DNA from: Hymenobacter nivis
GTDB taxonomy: Bacteria > Bacteroidota > Bacteroidia > Cytophagales > Hymenobacteraceae
Direction: 5' to 3'
DNA: 64,000 nt
NCBI RefSeq assembly: GCF_003149515.1
Contig: NZ_CP029145.1
Location: 1,798,001-1,862,000, forward strand
Shown here piece after piece: positions 37,101 to 46,363 of this stretch; the first letter of the stretch is position 1, and every line of letters starts with the position of its first letter. The notes beneath the pieces were generated by a model. That model saw nothing but the letters and a program-made list of their open reading frames with translations. It was not told where the DNA came from and made no database searches. The position numbers and the translations under genes were made by a program.

Positions 37101-37212
37101 CGACCCCGAGACCATCGGCGGCCGCGACGGCTCGCTGCTCACGCGCGGCATCGACGAAGGCAACTTTCCCAACCCGCGCACCTTCACGGTGGGGGCCCAG
37201 CTGGGCTTCTAA
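34138..37212 (+). CDS. SusC/RagA family TonB-linked outer membrane transporter
   Basis: 1024 residues from ATG 34138 (preceded by a pyrimidine-rich leader). After a signal peptide (MKKLLLYPRYLLPALVCC) comes a CarboxypepD_reg-like domain (VTGRVTDEKGGGLPGVTVLVKGTQNGTSTNANGEFTL split over residues about 43-85), then the plug with the NIRGIGSLSNGSGPLFIIDG segment and VLKDAAALAPYGVSGANGVIIITTKKG, then the barrel to the C-terminal aromatic residue. SusC proteins import oligosaccharides with the SusD lid. It is followed by SusD in 44 nt. Confidence 0.95.
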   Translation: MKKLLLYPRYLLPALVCCLPSIGVANTLAAYRPLVVRRAAAAQPVTGRVTDEKGGGLPGVTVLVKGTQNGTSTNANGEFTLDAPAGATLVFSSIGYITKEVAVSGDAQLNVSLAADVQQLSEAVVVGYLTQERQNVTGAVATVGGTDVRRAPVATLSESIQGRLAGVQVTTNGTPGQTPNINIRGIGSLSNGSGPLFIIDGLWVTGGLRDFTPQDVESVQVLKDAAALAPYGVSGANGVIIITTKKGKLGTTAINFNAYAGVQNIAKRYDLANAAQYTALATQAYTNAGTRVPSGIANPSGVDTDWQKEFFRTGAVQDYNLGFSGGGTNSNYLISGDYFSQSGTVTGPKYERYNLRVNSGFTKGRLKIGENLALTRANQTRLNGAPFIDLLRITPITPVLDPANPGGYGYGDSNTRPTFGSNPIGAQRLLNNIGTNNQLQGNVFGEFSFLPSLRYRLNLGTQYRAFHDQRQQQAGGLAPNNLTPVSGYTDAQGNETFLLAENTLTYDQSFGKHNLTVVGGYSEQRNNFEFTQGAAQGYGNGPVFYWALDAGATPLPATGSTFVWTKRSYFGQFTYDYDGRYLVTGAYRRDGSSRFSADRKYGNFGAGSLGWRVSKEKFFEGITAISDLKLRASYGILGSDQLNGPYGGSYSYQEFTNPNVNYNFGGQSANGAIRTALGSPSVGWEERSTQNYGLDLGFLDNRLTVSADYYISETRNANVYPSIPLFLGNAGGNPFQQIGRIQNKGFELLVSYNETKGKFHYGATANLTTISNKVLDLGTSGAKANFFDAGSGPITRTEVGYEVGSFYLYQFDGIFQSADNIKGSAQPNAQPGDVRYRDTNGNGVIDPGDRVHVGRVFPKLQYGLNLTAGYGAFDFAVFFQGVQGNDVYNSGAYWLGRFDDPTNYVANLSPWSPTNPSTTTPRLAQQSGINSFANSTRFLEDGSYLRLKNLQIGFTVPKTLVEKTKGLSSVRIYLTSQNLFTATHYSGYDPETIGGRDGSLLTRGIDEGNFPNPRTFTVGAQLGF

Positions 37213-37256
37213 CCGGTGACCGCGCCGACTTTCTCCCGAATTTATTCCTTATCCTG

Positions 37257-38885
37257 ATGAAATCTACTAAGACCTTGCTGCTGGCCGTGGCCGCCACCGG
37301 CACGCTGCTCACCACGGGCTGCGAAAAAAACCTACTCGACCAGAGCAACCCCAACTTAGCCACGACGGTCACGTTCTGGCAAACGAGCGACGACGCCGTG
37401 CGGGCCTCCACGGCGTGCTACGCCGGCCTGCAAAGCATTGGGATGTACCGCCGCTGGTTCTCGTTTTTATACGACGGGCGCGGCGACGACGGCTGGAGCC
37501 AGAGCCCCTACACGGCACTGCGCGACATGACCAATTTCGTGCAGACCGACTACAACTTCGAAGCCACCGCCAGCGCCTACCGCGACTGCTACCGCACGGT
37601 GGACCGCTGCAATCAGGTGCTGGCCAACGTGCCGGCCATCCAGATGGATGCCGCCCTCAAGAGCCGCATCCTCGGCGAAGCCTACTTCCTGCGGGCCCTG
37701 AGTTACTTTAACCTGGTGTCGCTGTTCGGTAGCGGGCCGCTCTCGACGCAACCGGCCGTCCTAAGCTACCGCCCGGCCCAGGGCAAAGAAGCCGACTTAT
37801 GGGCCTTGGTTATCAGCGATTTGCAGGCGGCCATCGGCACGGGCACCGCGCCCAACCTGCCCGCGTCCTATCCCTCGGGCAGCGACCGGGGCCGGGCCAC
37901 CGTGGGGGCCGCCCGCACGCTGCTGGGCAAAGCCTACATGCAAAACAAGCGCTGGGCCGAGGCGCAGGCCCAGTTCGCACTGGTCATCGGCTCGGGCACT
38001 TACACGCTCACCAACAGCTACACCGATAACTTTCGCCACAATACCAAGAACAATTCGGAGGGCATTTTCGAGGTGCAGTTCCTCGACAACAACATCGGGG
38101 GGCCCGACGGGCAGGGCGGCGTAGACGCCACTACGTCGCAGGGCTTCCAGCGGCCCAAGTTTTTCGGCCCACCCCAGAACGGCGGCACCGCCAACCTGGG
38201 CTTCACCGACTGCGAGGTGCGGCCCTGGGTGGTGAGCGAGCTGTTGCAGGAAGGTACCGCCGCCGGCCAGCGCGACCCACGCCTGGCGGCCACCGTGTTC
38301 TACAACTACCGCACCTTTGCCTCGGCTCTGCCGCAAAGCGCCGACACGCTGGTATACGACCAGTCGCGGCCGGCATCTTTCCAGCCAGGCACCTACGGCT
38401 TCCTCAACCGCTACCGGCGCAATAACTTCAACCTGGGCCGCACCTACTGGCGCAAGTACCAGAGCGACTACTACCGCGGCGACGAGAACTTCGACTCGCC
38501 CAACGATTTCCGGGTGATGCGCTACGCCGACGTGCTGCTGCTGCAAGCCGAGGCCCTGAACGAGCAGGGCCAGTCGGCCGCCGCCGTGCCCCTCATCAAC
38601 TTGGTGCGGCAGCGGGCCGGGCTTGCGCCCCTGACGGCCGGGGACTTTAGCCAAGCTACTTTGCGCACGCAGCTGCGCCACGAGCGCGTGACCGAGCTGA
38701 CCGGCGAAGGCCTGCACTGGTTCGACTTGCAGCGCTATGGCCTGCTCGATAACCAGGCCGGCATCGACCAGCTCAAGCAGCACGACGCGCAGTTCAACAA
38801 CTTCGTGGTGGGCAAGTCGCGGGTACTGCCCCTGCCCCAGCAGGACGTGGACCTCATTGGCCTCACCCAAAACCAGGGCTATTAA
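37257..38885 (+). CDS. SusD/RagB family nutrient-binding lipoprotein
   Basis: 542 residues. The signal ends in the lipobox LLTTGC, then EKNLLDQSNPN, the usual SusD opening. TPR-like helices follow, such as YRDCYRTVDRCNQVLANVP and RILGEAYFLRALSYFNLVSLFG. The C-terminal SusD domain has RVMRYADVLLLQAEALNEQGQ and LRHERVTELTGEGLHWFDLQRYG. It caps the SusC partner and binds glycans at the cell surface. Confidence 0.95.
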   Translation: MKSTKTLLLAVAATGTLLTTGCEKNLLDQSNPNLATTVTFWQTSDDAVRASTACYAGLQSIGMYRRWFSFLYDGRGDDGWSQSPYTALRDMTNFVQTDYNFEATASAYRDCYRTVDRCNQVLANVPAIQMDAALKSRILGEAYFLRALSYFNLVSLFGSGPLSTQPAVLSYRPAQGKEADLWALVISDLQAAIGTGTAPNLPASYPSGSDRGRATVGAARTLLGKAYMQNKRWAEAQAQFALVIGSGTYTLTNSYTDNFRHNTKNNSEGIFEVQFLDNNIGGPDGQGGVDATTSQGFQRPKFFGPPQNGGTANLGFTDCEVRPWVVSELLQEGTAAGQRDPRLAATVFYNYRTFASALPQSADTLVYDQSRPASFQPGTYGFLNRYRRNNFNLGRTYWRKYQSDYYRGDENFDSPNDFRVMRYADVLLLQAEALNEQGQSAAAVPLINLVRQRAGLAPLTAGDFSQATLRTQLRHERVTELTGEGLHWFDLQRYGLLDNQAGIDQLKQHDAQFNNFVVGKSRVLPLPQQDVDLIGLTQNQGY

Positions 38886-38907
38886 CCGGCAAGCCGGTTG
38901 AACTTTG

Positions 38908-38945
38908 ACGGCCGCTTCGCCTTTTTCTGGAGGGAGCGGCCGTTT
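38908..38945 (+). terminator. Probable terminator after susCD
   Basis: ACGGCCGCT/AGCGGCCGT stem with an 18-nt loop and a short T tail, 23 nt after the SusD stop. Confidence 0.6.
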
Positions 38946-38975
38946 AGGCCTACAGCTGTATTAAGCTTGTTGCGG

Positions 38976-38997
38976 CAAAATGTTTTGCAACATTTTG
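38976..38997. promoter_or_regulatory. Palindrome upstream of GH43 gene 39159
   Basis: CAAAATGTTTTGCAACATTTTG; arms AAAATGTT/AACATTTT around TTGC. A second GTTGCAAC palindrome is at about 39034. It may be an operator of another regulator. Confidence 0.4.
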
Positions 38998-39158
38998 TAT
39001 AACAGCTCATTGCTAGACTCAATGAGTGGCGGTGTTGCAACATCTGGTGTGCTTAGGCGTTTCCAGCTTCCTGACAGATTTTGGGAATGACGCAGACTGC
39101 CAAAACAACGAATTTAGCGATGTAACGAGTCTGTTTATTCTCAATTCCTTGTGTACTT

Positions 39159-40232
39159 ATGCGCTTCAAATTCCGTTTTTCCTTCCTGAACCCGCTGCTG
39201 CTGGCAGCCCTGCTTGGTTGTAGCAATTCCGGCTCGAGCACAGCTCCCGCGCCCACGCCGCCCATACCGCCCCCTGCGGCGTCCACAACCTACACTAACC
39301 CCCTGCTATCAACGGGCCCCGACCCGTGGGTGTACCAAAAAGACGGCTTTTATTACTATCTGCACACTACCGGCGTGAACGTGACGATCTGGAAAACGGC
39401 CAAAATGAGCGAACTAAGCTCGGCCGCGAGTAAGATAATCTGGACGCCGCCGGCTTCCGGGCTGGACTCACACAACATCTGGGCCCCCGAGCTGCACTTC
39501 CTGGATGGCAAGTGGTACGTGTACTTCACGGCGGGCCCCGGAATGTGCTGCGGTGGCCAGCGCCTGTGGGTGCTTGAAAACCCCAGCCCCGACCCCACGA
39601 CTGGCTCCTGGACGGAGAAAGGCCAGATTGCCGTGCCCGGCCAGGACTTATGGGCCATCGACGGCACCGTGCTGGAGCAAAACGGCGGCCGCTATCTGCT
39701 GTGGTCGGGCCAGGAGGCTAACTCCGTACAGCAGAACATATACATCTGTAAAATGAGCAACCCCTGGACGCTGACCGGCCCCCGGGTGCAGCTCAGCCAT
39801 CCTCAGTACGCCTGGGAGCTGAACGGCTACCCCAAAGTAAATGAGGGGCCGGAGGTAATTCAGCACGCGGGCCAGACGTTTTTGACGTACTCGGCCAGCC
39901 ATTGCAGCACCGACGACTACGCCCTGGGGATGCTCACGGCCAGCACTACGGCCGACCCGATGGACGTTAACGCCTGGACGAAATCGGCCACGCCGGTATT
40001 TGCGAAAAATACCGCCAACCACGCCTACGGTCCCGGCCACAACGGCTTTTTCGTTTCGAAAGACGGCACCCAGAACTGGCTCATCTACCATGCCAACAGC
40101 AACGCCAATGAAGGCTGCGGCAACGCCCGCAACCCGCGGATGCAGCCCTTCACCTGGAACGCCGATGGCTCGCCCAATTTTGGTACGCCGGTGGCCATTG
40201 ATACGCCGCTCCCACGGCCCGGCGGCGAATGA
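39159..40232 (+). CDS. GH43 family lipoprotein glycosidase
   Basis: 357 residues. Signal with lipobox LLGC (MRFKFRFSFLNPLLLAALLGC), then a proline-rich linker. GH43 core: TGPDPWVYQKDGFYYYL, IWAPELHFLDGKWYVYF, AIDGTVLEQNGGRYLLWSG, NEGPEVIQHAGQTFLTYSAS. Close to the gene at 29788. Its stop overlaps an ATG (ATGA) of the next reading frame, which may give translational coupling. Confidence 0.88.
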   Translation: MRFKFRFSFLNPLLLAALLGCSNSGSSTAPAPTPPIPPPAASTTYTNPLLSTGPDPWVYQKDGFYYYLHTTGVNVTIWKTAKMSELSSAASKIIWTPPASGLDSHNIWAPELHFLDGKWYVYFTAGPGMCCGGQRLWVLENPSPDPTTGSWTEKGQIAVPGQDLWAIDGTVLEQNGGRYLLWSGQEANSVQQNIYICKMSNPWTLTGPRVQLSHPQYAWELNGYPKVNEGPEVIQHAGQTFLTYSASHCSTDDYALGMLTASTTADPMDVNAWTKSATPVFAKNTANHAYGPGHNGFFVSKDGTQNWLIYHANSNANEGCGNARNPRMQPFTWNADGSPNFGTPVAIDTPLPRPGGE

Positions 40233-40315
40233 GCAATTACCATTTCTTTACTGCTTTACGGGCAACCCCCAAGTCTTTGACCCGCCTTACGCAAGCCGAT
40301 TTTTTTGTTCCGCTC

Positions 40316-41914
40316 ATGGATATTTTAACTCGCTCCCACTTACTGGCCGCCGTGGGGCTGGCGGGCGTTGCCTCGCTGGGGGCCCTGCAACCAGCCGTGG
40401 GCCAGGCCATTGCCGGGCTTAAATCTCCCGTGCCGACGGCCGTAGTCAACCCCGTGCTACCAGGTGATTTCCCCGACCCGTCGGTGACGAAAATCGGCAA
40501 TACGTACTGGGCTACGGCCACGTCGTCGAACTGGGGCCCTGTGTTTCCGCTGCTGAAATCGACCAATCTGACGGACTGGACGCTGGTGGGCCACGTGTTT
40601 TCGGGCGAGCAGCCGGCCTGGGCCGACTACTACTTCTGGGCCCCGGAAATCAGCCAGGACGGCGGCAAGACCTATATTTTTTACGCCGCCCACAAAAAAG
40701 GCGGCAACCTGGCCGTGGGCGTTGCCAGCGCCGACCGCCCCGAGGGCCCCTACCGCGACCACGGCCCGCTGGTGGGCCAGCCCGACGGCTCGATTGATGC
40801 CTTTCCGGTGCGCGACGAAAAAGGCCAGCCTTACCTGGTGTGGAAGGAAGACGGCAACAGCATCGGCCAGCCCACGCCCATCTGGGCCCAGCCAATGAAC
40901 GCGGCCCGCACCGCCCTTACAGGTACCAGAACCGAGCTGTTCCGAAATACGGCACCCTGGGAGGGCAGGCTTGTGGAGGGCGTTAGCATGGTGCGCCACG
41001 GCGGCTACTTCTACGCCTTTTACGCGGCTAACGGCTGCTGCGGCGGCGGCTGCACCTACGCCACCGGCGTGGCCCGTGCCAAAACTTTGCTGGGCCCCTG
41101 GGAGAAATATGCCCGTAACCCCATACTCACCCAAAACGATACCTGGAAATGCCCCGGCCACGGTACCGCCGTGGAGCGCAACGGCCACTGGTACCTGCTG
41201 CACCACGCCTACGCCGCGGCGCCGGGCGGCGAAATGGTGGGCCGCCAAGGCCTGCTGAGCGAGTTCGTCTGGAACGCCGGCGGCTGGCCCGTCTTCGTAA
41301 GCGGCGGCCCGGGAGCCCCTGCTCCGACCCGGCCCGCGCCGCCCGTGCGCGACGGATTTGACGGTGCGGCCCTGGGCCTGGCCTGGCAGTGGCCGGTAGA
41401 GTACCGCCCCGCCGCGACCGTGGGCGGGGGCCAGCTGCATCTCACGGCGCGGCCCGACCACGGCGGGGCGGTTCTAGGCCACACCATTTATACGGCCAAC
41501 TACGACGCCACCACGACCCTGCTGCGCCTGGCGACGCTGCCCGCCGGTACCACCGCCGGCCTGGCTGCCTTCGGCGACCCCGACAACGCCCTGGCCCTGT
41601 TGGCCGGCGACGGCCGCCTGCGCCTCGTGCGCCGCGCCAAAGGCCAGGAAGAAGTACTGGTCGAAACGGCGCTGCCCACCGGCGCGGGGCCCCTGCGCCT
41701 GCGCTTGCAAGCCCGCCGTAGCACGCACTTTGCCTTCGCCTACAGCGCCGACGACGGCCGGACCTGGCAGGCCCTGATGCCCCCTGGCTCCGACGTTGAC
41801 GGAGCATACCTACCGCCCTGGGACCGGGGTATTCGGGTGGGGGTGCTGGCGCAGGGCCCAGCCACAGCCGTGGCCGACTTTGACGAGTTTACGCTGACTA
41901 GCCAAGCGTTGTAG
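40316..41914 (+). CDS. GH43 family beta-xylosidase-like enzyme with C-terminal beta-sandwich
   Basis: 532 residues from ATG 40316, where a proper signal begins (MDILTRSHLLAAVGLAGVASLG). An earlier in-frame ATG at 40229 overlaps the previous stop and would add 29 residues. Propeller motifs: GDFPDPSVTKIG, FWAPEISQDGGKTYIFYAA, SIDAFPVRDEKGQPYLVWKEDG and LVEGVSMVRHGGYFYAFYA. After about residue 350 a concanavalin-like beta-xylosidase C2-type domain follows. Activity on xylo- or arabino-oligosaccharides is likely. Confidence 0.88.
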   Translation: MDILTRSHLLAAVGLAGVASLGALQPAVGQAIAGLKSPVPTAVVNPVLPGDFPDPSVTKIGNTYWATATSSNWGPVFPLLKSTNLTDWTLVGHVFSGEQPAWADYYFWAPEISQDGGKTYIFYAAHKKGGNLAVGVASADRPEGPYRDHGPLVGQPDGSIDAFPVRDEKGQPYLVWKEDGNSIGQPTPIWAQPMNAARTALTGTRTELFRNTAPWEGRLVEGVSMVRHGGYFYAFYAANGCCGGGCTYATGVARAKTLLGPWEKYARNPILTQNDTWKCPGHGTAVERNGHWYLLHHAYAAAPGGEMVGRQGLLSEFVWNAGGWPVFVSGGPGAPAPTRPAPPVRDGFDGAALGLAWQWPVEYRPAATVGGGQLHLTARPDHGGAVLGHTIYTANYDATTTLLRLATLPAGTTAGLAAFGDPDNALALLAGDGRLRLVRRAKGQEEVLVETALPTGAGPLRLRLQARRSTHFAFAYSADDGRTWQALMPPGSDVDGAYLPPWDRGIRVGVLAQGPATAVADFDEFTLTSQAL

Positions 41915-41988
41915 CGCGGATTTTGTGGTCCGCGGCCCGGCAATTGGCAGGGCGAGCCGAAGGCCGCGGACTACAGAGGCCGCGCTAC
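41911..41988. repeat. Palindromic repeat, family R2 copy 3
   Basis: GTAGCGCGGATTTTGTGGTC and, on the other side, GACTACAGAGGCCGCGCTAC with a GC-rich middle. It overlaps the GH43 stop codon region. Confidence 0.7.
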
Positions 41989-42032
41989 GTTTTATGCAGA
42001 GCGGTTAGGAGACGAAGCTGCGCCGGGGCCCC

Positions 42033-42449
42033 TCAGCGCTGGGGCTTGGCGGGATGGCGCCGGGCTTCTTCGGCGGCGTAGAAGGCAGCTTCGCGGCGGT
42101 ACGCGTCCTGGTTCCAAGTGGGCTCTACGGCGGCGGCTTGCTCGGCAGCCTGTGCCACGGCCTCGGCCAGGATGGGCGGGAACACGGCGGCCGTAGGGCT
42201 GGCCGTCAGGCCCGCATAGGCTTGGTCAAGGAGCGTTTCCAGGCGCAGGATTTCGGCTTGGCCGCCCAAGGGCAACTGCTCGATGGGCGTGCGTTGCTGA
42301 GGAAACGACTGGCCGCGGTAGCTGGCAGCGGGCGCTTCGGGCAGGGCCCCGCCGCGGGCTTGGGCGTGCCCCGCCGCTACGGGCGCAACTGCGGCGAACA
42401 AAGCTAGCAGCAACAGTTTGCGGGGGGAAAAGAGCAGGAATGCGGGCAT
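42033..42449 (-). CDS. Small secreted hypothetical protein
   Basis: 138 residues from the ATG at 42449. Signal peptide MPAFLLFSPRKLLLLALFAAV to HAQA; the mature part is alanine/glutamate/glutamine-rich and helical (ILRLETLLDQAYAGL, AEAVAQAAEQAAA). No family is recognised. It faces convergent GH43 and divergent GH26 genes. Confidence 0.55.
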   Translation of the reverse strand: MPAFLLFSPRKLLLLALFAAVAPVAAGHAQARGGALPEAPAASYRGQSFPQQRTPIEQLPLGGQAEILRLETLLDQAYAGLTASPTAAVFPPILAEAVAQAAEQAAAVEPTWNQDAYRREAAFYAAEEARRHPAKPQR

Positions 42450-42806
42450 GAGCGGACTACCCGGCGCGGCCAGCGCCCCAGGCGGCCCGAAGGTAAGGCC
42501 CCGGGCAGTAAGGCCCGGGGTCGGCCCGCCACCGCCCGGGGCAGGCACCCCGTCGGGGTGGCCGGCCGCTGCGTTGATGACGGTTCCGGCCCGCCACTAC
42601 CCGGCGCGCCCCCCAAACGCCGCCAGCGGTAGCAGCAGCGGACTACGGGCAAGTAATTGCTAGATTAGTATTAAAGCCAAGTAGTTGATTCAGGTACTTT
42701 TATAAATAGAGCAAAGGATTTCCAAAGCCCCTGACTGCGGCCGGCGAAACCCCTGCTTTTTAGCGTTTTACTTCCCACGTTCTTTGCACTTTTTCGCTCA
42801 TTTTTT
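42450..42806. other. Intergenic stretch before GH26
   Basis: 357 bases: GC-rich near 42450-42640, then AT-rich before the GH26 start (CACGTTCTTTGCACTTTTTC resembles a weak Bacteroidota promoter, GTTCTTTG). No gene or repeat is supported. Confidence 0.4.
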
Positions 42807-44591
42807 ATGTCTTTTCATTCTTTACTCGACTTGCTGGGCCGCTGGGGGCGCGGCCTGGCCTTGGCCGGGGCCGTGCTGGCCCCCGCGGCCAGCACGGCCC
42901 AAACTACGATAGTACCCCTCACCAACGGCCGCGCCGAGGCCGAAGCCGGCGTGCTGACCGGCGTGACGGTGGCCACCTCGCCCACGGGCTTTTCCGGCAC
43001 GGGCTTCGTCACGGGCTTCGACAACAGCGACGCCAAAAACGTAGCCATCACCTTCAACAACCCCACGGCCGGCCTCTACAAGCTGTCGGTGGGCTACACG
43101 TCGCCCTACGGCTTGAAGGTGGCCAACCTGGACGTGAATGGGTCCAAATCGACCGTATCGTTTGCCGGCACCACCACCGGGCCCGCTTTTGCCGTCAGCG
43201 ATGCCGGCACCGTGCTGCTACCGCGGGGCCTGAACACCGTCACAATCGGCGGCAACTACGGCTACTATGGCATCGACTACGTGCAGCTGACGGCCACCTC
43301 GGTGGCCCCGCCGCCCAAGCCGGCTAAGCAGCTGTCCGATCCGCTGGCCACGCCCACGGCCAAGGCACTACACGGCTACCTCGTCGATTTGTACGGCACC
43401 AAAATCTTGTCGGGCCAGCAAGATGACCAATACGGCAATACCAACTCCGAAGTCAAATACGTGCTGGCCACCACCGGCAAAGAGCCCGCCATCGTGAGCA
43501 TGGATTTGTTCGACTACTCGACCTCGGCGGTAGCCGCCTACGGCACGCCCAGCGGCACCACTGAGCGCTACCTGGGCTGGAGCCGTAGCGGCAACGGCCG
43601 CGGCATCACCAGCCTGATCTGGCACTGGCGGGCCCCCACCGACTTGGTAAACCCCAACGACCCGAGCGGCGCTTTTTATACCGTCAACACCACCTTCAAC
43701 TTCGCGGCCGCGCTGGCCGATACTTCCGGCACCAGGTACCACCTGCTGCTGAACGACATCGACCTGATTGCCGCGCAGCTCAAGAAGTTCCAAGCAGCGG
43801 GCATTCCCGTGCTGTGGCGGCCCCTGCACGAAACCCCTGGCACGTTTTTCTGGTGGGGAAACCAGGGAGCCGATAATTTTAAGAAGCTCTGGCAACTGCT
43901 CTACACCCGCCTGACGGTGCGCCACCAGCTGCACAACTTGGTGTGGGTGTACTCGGCCAACGCCATGCCCGACCCGAACTGGTACCCGGGCGACGCCTAC
44001 GTGGACGTGGCCGGCGACGACATTTACCAGTCCACCCCGACGCCCAACCCCAACGTGAACATCTCGGGCAACTGGGCCGCGATGCGGGCCATGGCCCCCA
44101 ACAAACTAGTCGCCCTCACCGAGAGCGAAAGCCTGGTGAACCCCGACCAGGCTCGGGGCTACGCCACGTGGTGGTCGTGGTTTTGCGCCTGGCAAGGCAG
44201 CTACATCCGCTCCCAGCCGGTGGCGTTCCTCACCAGTTTGTACAACGACAACGACATCATTACTAAGGACAAACTAGCCGATTGGGCAGCCCAAGGGACC
44301 CTGGCGGCCCGCAGCGGCGCGGCAGCCGCGGCGGCCGGCCTCACCGCTTTTCCCAACCCGGCCAGCGGCTACACCCTCAACGCCCGCCTGCGCCTGGCCA
44401 CCGCCCAGCTGGTAATGGTGGAGCTAGTGAACGCCCTGGGCCAGCGCGTGGCCACGCTGAACCCGCGCCTGGCCGCCGGCGATAACCAGTTCCAGGTGCC
44501 ACTGACCGGCGTGGCCCCCGGCGTGTACCAGCTGGTGGTGCGCCCCGCCAACCAGCCCGCCCTCAGCCAGCGCGTACTGATCACCAAGTAA
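42807..44591 (+). CDS. GH26 beta-mannanase-like enzyme with CBM35-like domain and T9SS type A signal
   Basis: 594 residues. Sec signal to about residue 32. A carbohydrate-binding beta-sandwich (CBM35/6-like: AEAEAGVLTGVTVA, YKLSVGYTSPYG, YGIDYVQLTA) spans about 35-165. The GH26 catalytic domain (about 175-500) has LWRPLHETPGTFFWWG with the acid/base glutamate and VALTESESL with the nucleophile. A type A T9SS domain is at the end (LTAFPNPASGY, VLITK). It would be secreted to the surface for mannan degradation. Confidence 0.9.
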   Translation: MSFHSLLDLLGRWGRGLALAGAVLAPAASTAQTTIVPLTNGRAEAEAGVLTGVTVATSPTGFSGTGFVTGFDNSDAKNVAITFNNPTAGLYKLSVGYTSPYGLKVANLDVNGSKSTVSFAGTTTGPAFAVSDAGTVLLPRGLNTVTIGGNYGYYGIDYVQLTATSVAPPPKPAKQLSDPLATPTAKALHGYLVDLYGTKILSGQQDDQYGNTNSEVKYVLATTGKEPAIVSMDLFDYSTSAVAAYGTPSGTTERYLGWSRSGNGRGITSLIWHWRAPTDLVNPNDPSGAFYTVNTTFNFAAALADTSGTRYHLLLNDIDLIAAQLKKFQAAGIPVLWRPLHETPGTFFWWGNQGADNFKKLWQLLYTRLTVRHQLHNLVWVYSANAMPDPNWYPGDAYVDVAGDDIYQSTPTPNPNVNISGNWAAMRAMAPNKLVALTESESLVNPDQARGYATWWSWFCAWQGSYIRSQPVAFLTSLYNDNDIITKDKLADWAAQGTLAARSGAAAAAAGLTAFPNPASGYTLNARLRLATAQLVMVELVNALGQRVATLNPRLAAGDNQFQVPLTGVAPGVYQLVVRPANQPALSQRVLITK

Positions 44592-44595
44592 GTAC

Positions 44596-44667
44596 CCGGC
44601 AGCTTTACACGAAAAGGGGCCCCGGCTGCAAGCGCAGCCGGGGCCCCTTTTCGTGTAAAGCTGCCGG
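44596..44667. terminator. Strong bidirectional terminator between two GH26 genes
   Basis: A perfect inverted repeat of 33-bp arms (CCGGCAGCTTTACACGAAAA...GGGGCCCCGG) with a tiny centre, between convergent GH26 genes. Confidence 0.85.
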
Positions 44668-44672
44668 CGCGG

Positions 44673-45851
44673 CTACGGCACGGTATACAGCCGCGGGTGG
44701 TCGGCTTCGAATACGGTGAGCGGATCTTGGTAGAAACGCAAAAAGCCAGGTACGCTGGCGTGGCCGGGGTATGGCGCGTAGAAATGGCCGGTGTGAGCGT
44801 TGCGCCACACCATGAGGTAGGCGATTTGGCGGGCCTGCGGATCGGCTTTTATTTGGCCCAATAAATTCTCGTCGAACCAGTTGGGGGTTGTCAGCTTTTC
44901 CAGGCCGGCTTCGGTAAGGGCGGGGATTTTGCGGCGCTTGTGCGCCTCGCCCACGATGGCAGCCAGCGTCGCGACGCCCTTGTTGGGCGCGGCCACGGCG
45001 TTAAAATCGCCATAGTCGTCGAAACCCAGCACGTCCACGTAGGCGTCGCCGGGGTAGCGCTCGAAGTATTCGGCCATGTTGGGCACGCGGTCGGGCGAGT
45101 AGGCGAAGAGCAGGTTGTGCACCTGCTTTTCGTCGCGCAAGTACTTCACCGTGAAGCGCCAGAGCTGCACAAACTCGGCCCGGGTGCAGTGGCGCTTGCC
45201 CCACCAAAACCACGAGCCCGTGTGCTCGTGAAACGGCCGGAAGATGACGGGCACGGCCGTGCCGTCCGGCGCCTTTAGACCCCGGAAGTAGTCGGCTGCC
45301 ACGTCCAAGGCCCGCAGGTAGGCCGCGTGCTGGGCCCCGCCCGGTAAAATGGCCGCCACCACGGCCGTGGTGTCGTAGAAGTTCTTGCCGGTCACGAAGT
45401 TGTCCATGTGCCAGCAGAAGGTGTTGAGGCCCCCGCGCTGGTAGGCGTCGAGCACCAGTTGGCGGTGGCGGCGCAGCGTGGTGTCAGTGGCCACGGTGCG
45501 ACCCTGGCGGGCGGCGTTCACCACCTCGGCCACGTCCCAGCCGTACACGGCGGGGTTCGAGCCGCACACGCTTTTGATGTCGCTGCGGCCGGGCTCGTCG
45601 TGCCAGCCCACGCCGTATTGCGTGGCGTCCTGCTGGCCCACCAAAATACCCGGCCCGCTGGGGTGCAGCAAGTTGTAGAACAGCGCCTTGGTTTGGTACG
45701 TGGCCTTTTTGTCGACCACCGCCACGAGGTGCGGGAAGCGGCGCGGGGCCCCCGCCTGGGGCCCTAGGCCGGCCCGGCAACCGGCCAGGGCCAGCGGTGC
45801 GGCCAGCAGCCAGGCGGCTAGGTAATGGCGCGTCATTAAGCTGTTGGTCAT
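44673..45851 (-). CDS. GH26 family lipoprotein glycosidase
   Basis: 392 residues with lipobox LALAGC. The GH26 core is clear: GILVGQQDATQYGVGW, PAVYGWDVAEV, FCWHMDNFVTGKNFYD, FRPFHEHTGSWFWWGK with the acid/base glutamate, and PALTEAGLE with the nucleophile. The start ATG at 45851 overlaps the stop of the upstream GH43 relic (TAATG), typical of coupled genes. Confidence 0.9.
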   Translation of the reverse strand: MTNSLMTRHYLAAWLLAAPLALAGCRAGLGPQAGAPRRFPHLVAVVDKKATYQTKALFYNLLHPSGPGILVGQQDATQYGVGWHDEPGRSDIKSVCGSNPAVYGWDVAEVVNAARQGRTVATDTTLRRHRQLVLDAYQRGGLNTFCWHMDNFVTGKNFYDTTAVVAAILPGGAQHAAYLRALDVAADYFRGLKAPDGTAVPVIFRPFHEHTGSWFWWGKRHCTRAEFVQLWRFTVKYLRDEKQVHNLLFAYSPDRVPNMAEYFERYPGDAYVDVLGFDDYGDFNAVAAPNKGVATLAAIVGEAHKRRKIPALTEAGLEKLTTPNWFDENLLGQIKADPQARQIAYLMVWRNAHTGHFYAPYPGHASVPGFLRFYQDPLTVFEADHPRLYTVP

Positions 45852-46363
45852 TATTTTAGCGGCTGCGTGGCCACGCCCTGGTTCGTCATTTTAATGGGCA
45901 AAATACGGCTATTTTTATCGAAATGCATTTCGTCGAGGCACACCTCGCGGTGGTTACCTTCGGCGTCGCCGAGCGGATGGCAGTGGTAGGCGATGTACCA
46001 GCGGTCGGTACCCGGCACTTGGATGACGGCGTGGTGGCCAGCGCCAGTGCCCACCTGAGGGTCTTACTGCAGCACCTTGCCCACCCGCCGAAACGGCCCG
46101 AACGGCGCGTCGCCCACAGCGTAGGCCACCGAGTAGCCGGAGCCCGTCCAGTCGCCTTCGCTCCACATGAAGTAGTACTTGCCCTGGCGGCGGAACATCA
46201 CGGGGCCCTCCACGTAGCCTAGGGGCGTGATGGACTTGAATGTAGTGCCGTCGGTGAAGGGCACGAAGCCGGTAAAGTCCTCTTTCAACTGCGCGATATT
46301 GCAGTGCGCCCAGCCGCCGTACATGAGGTAGTGCTTACCGTCAGCGTCCTTAAGCACGAACTA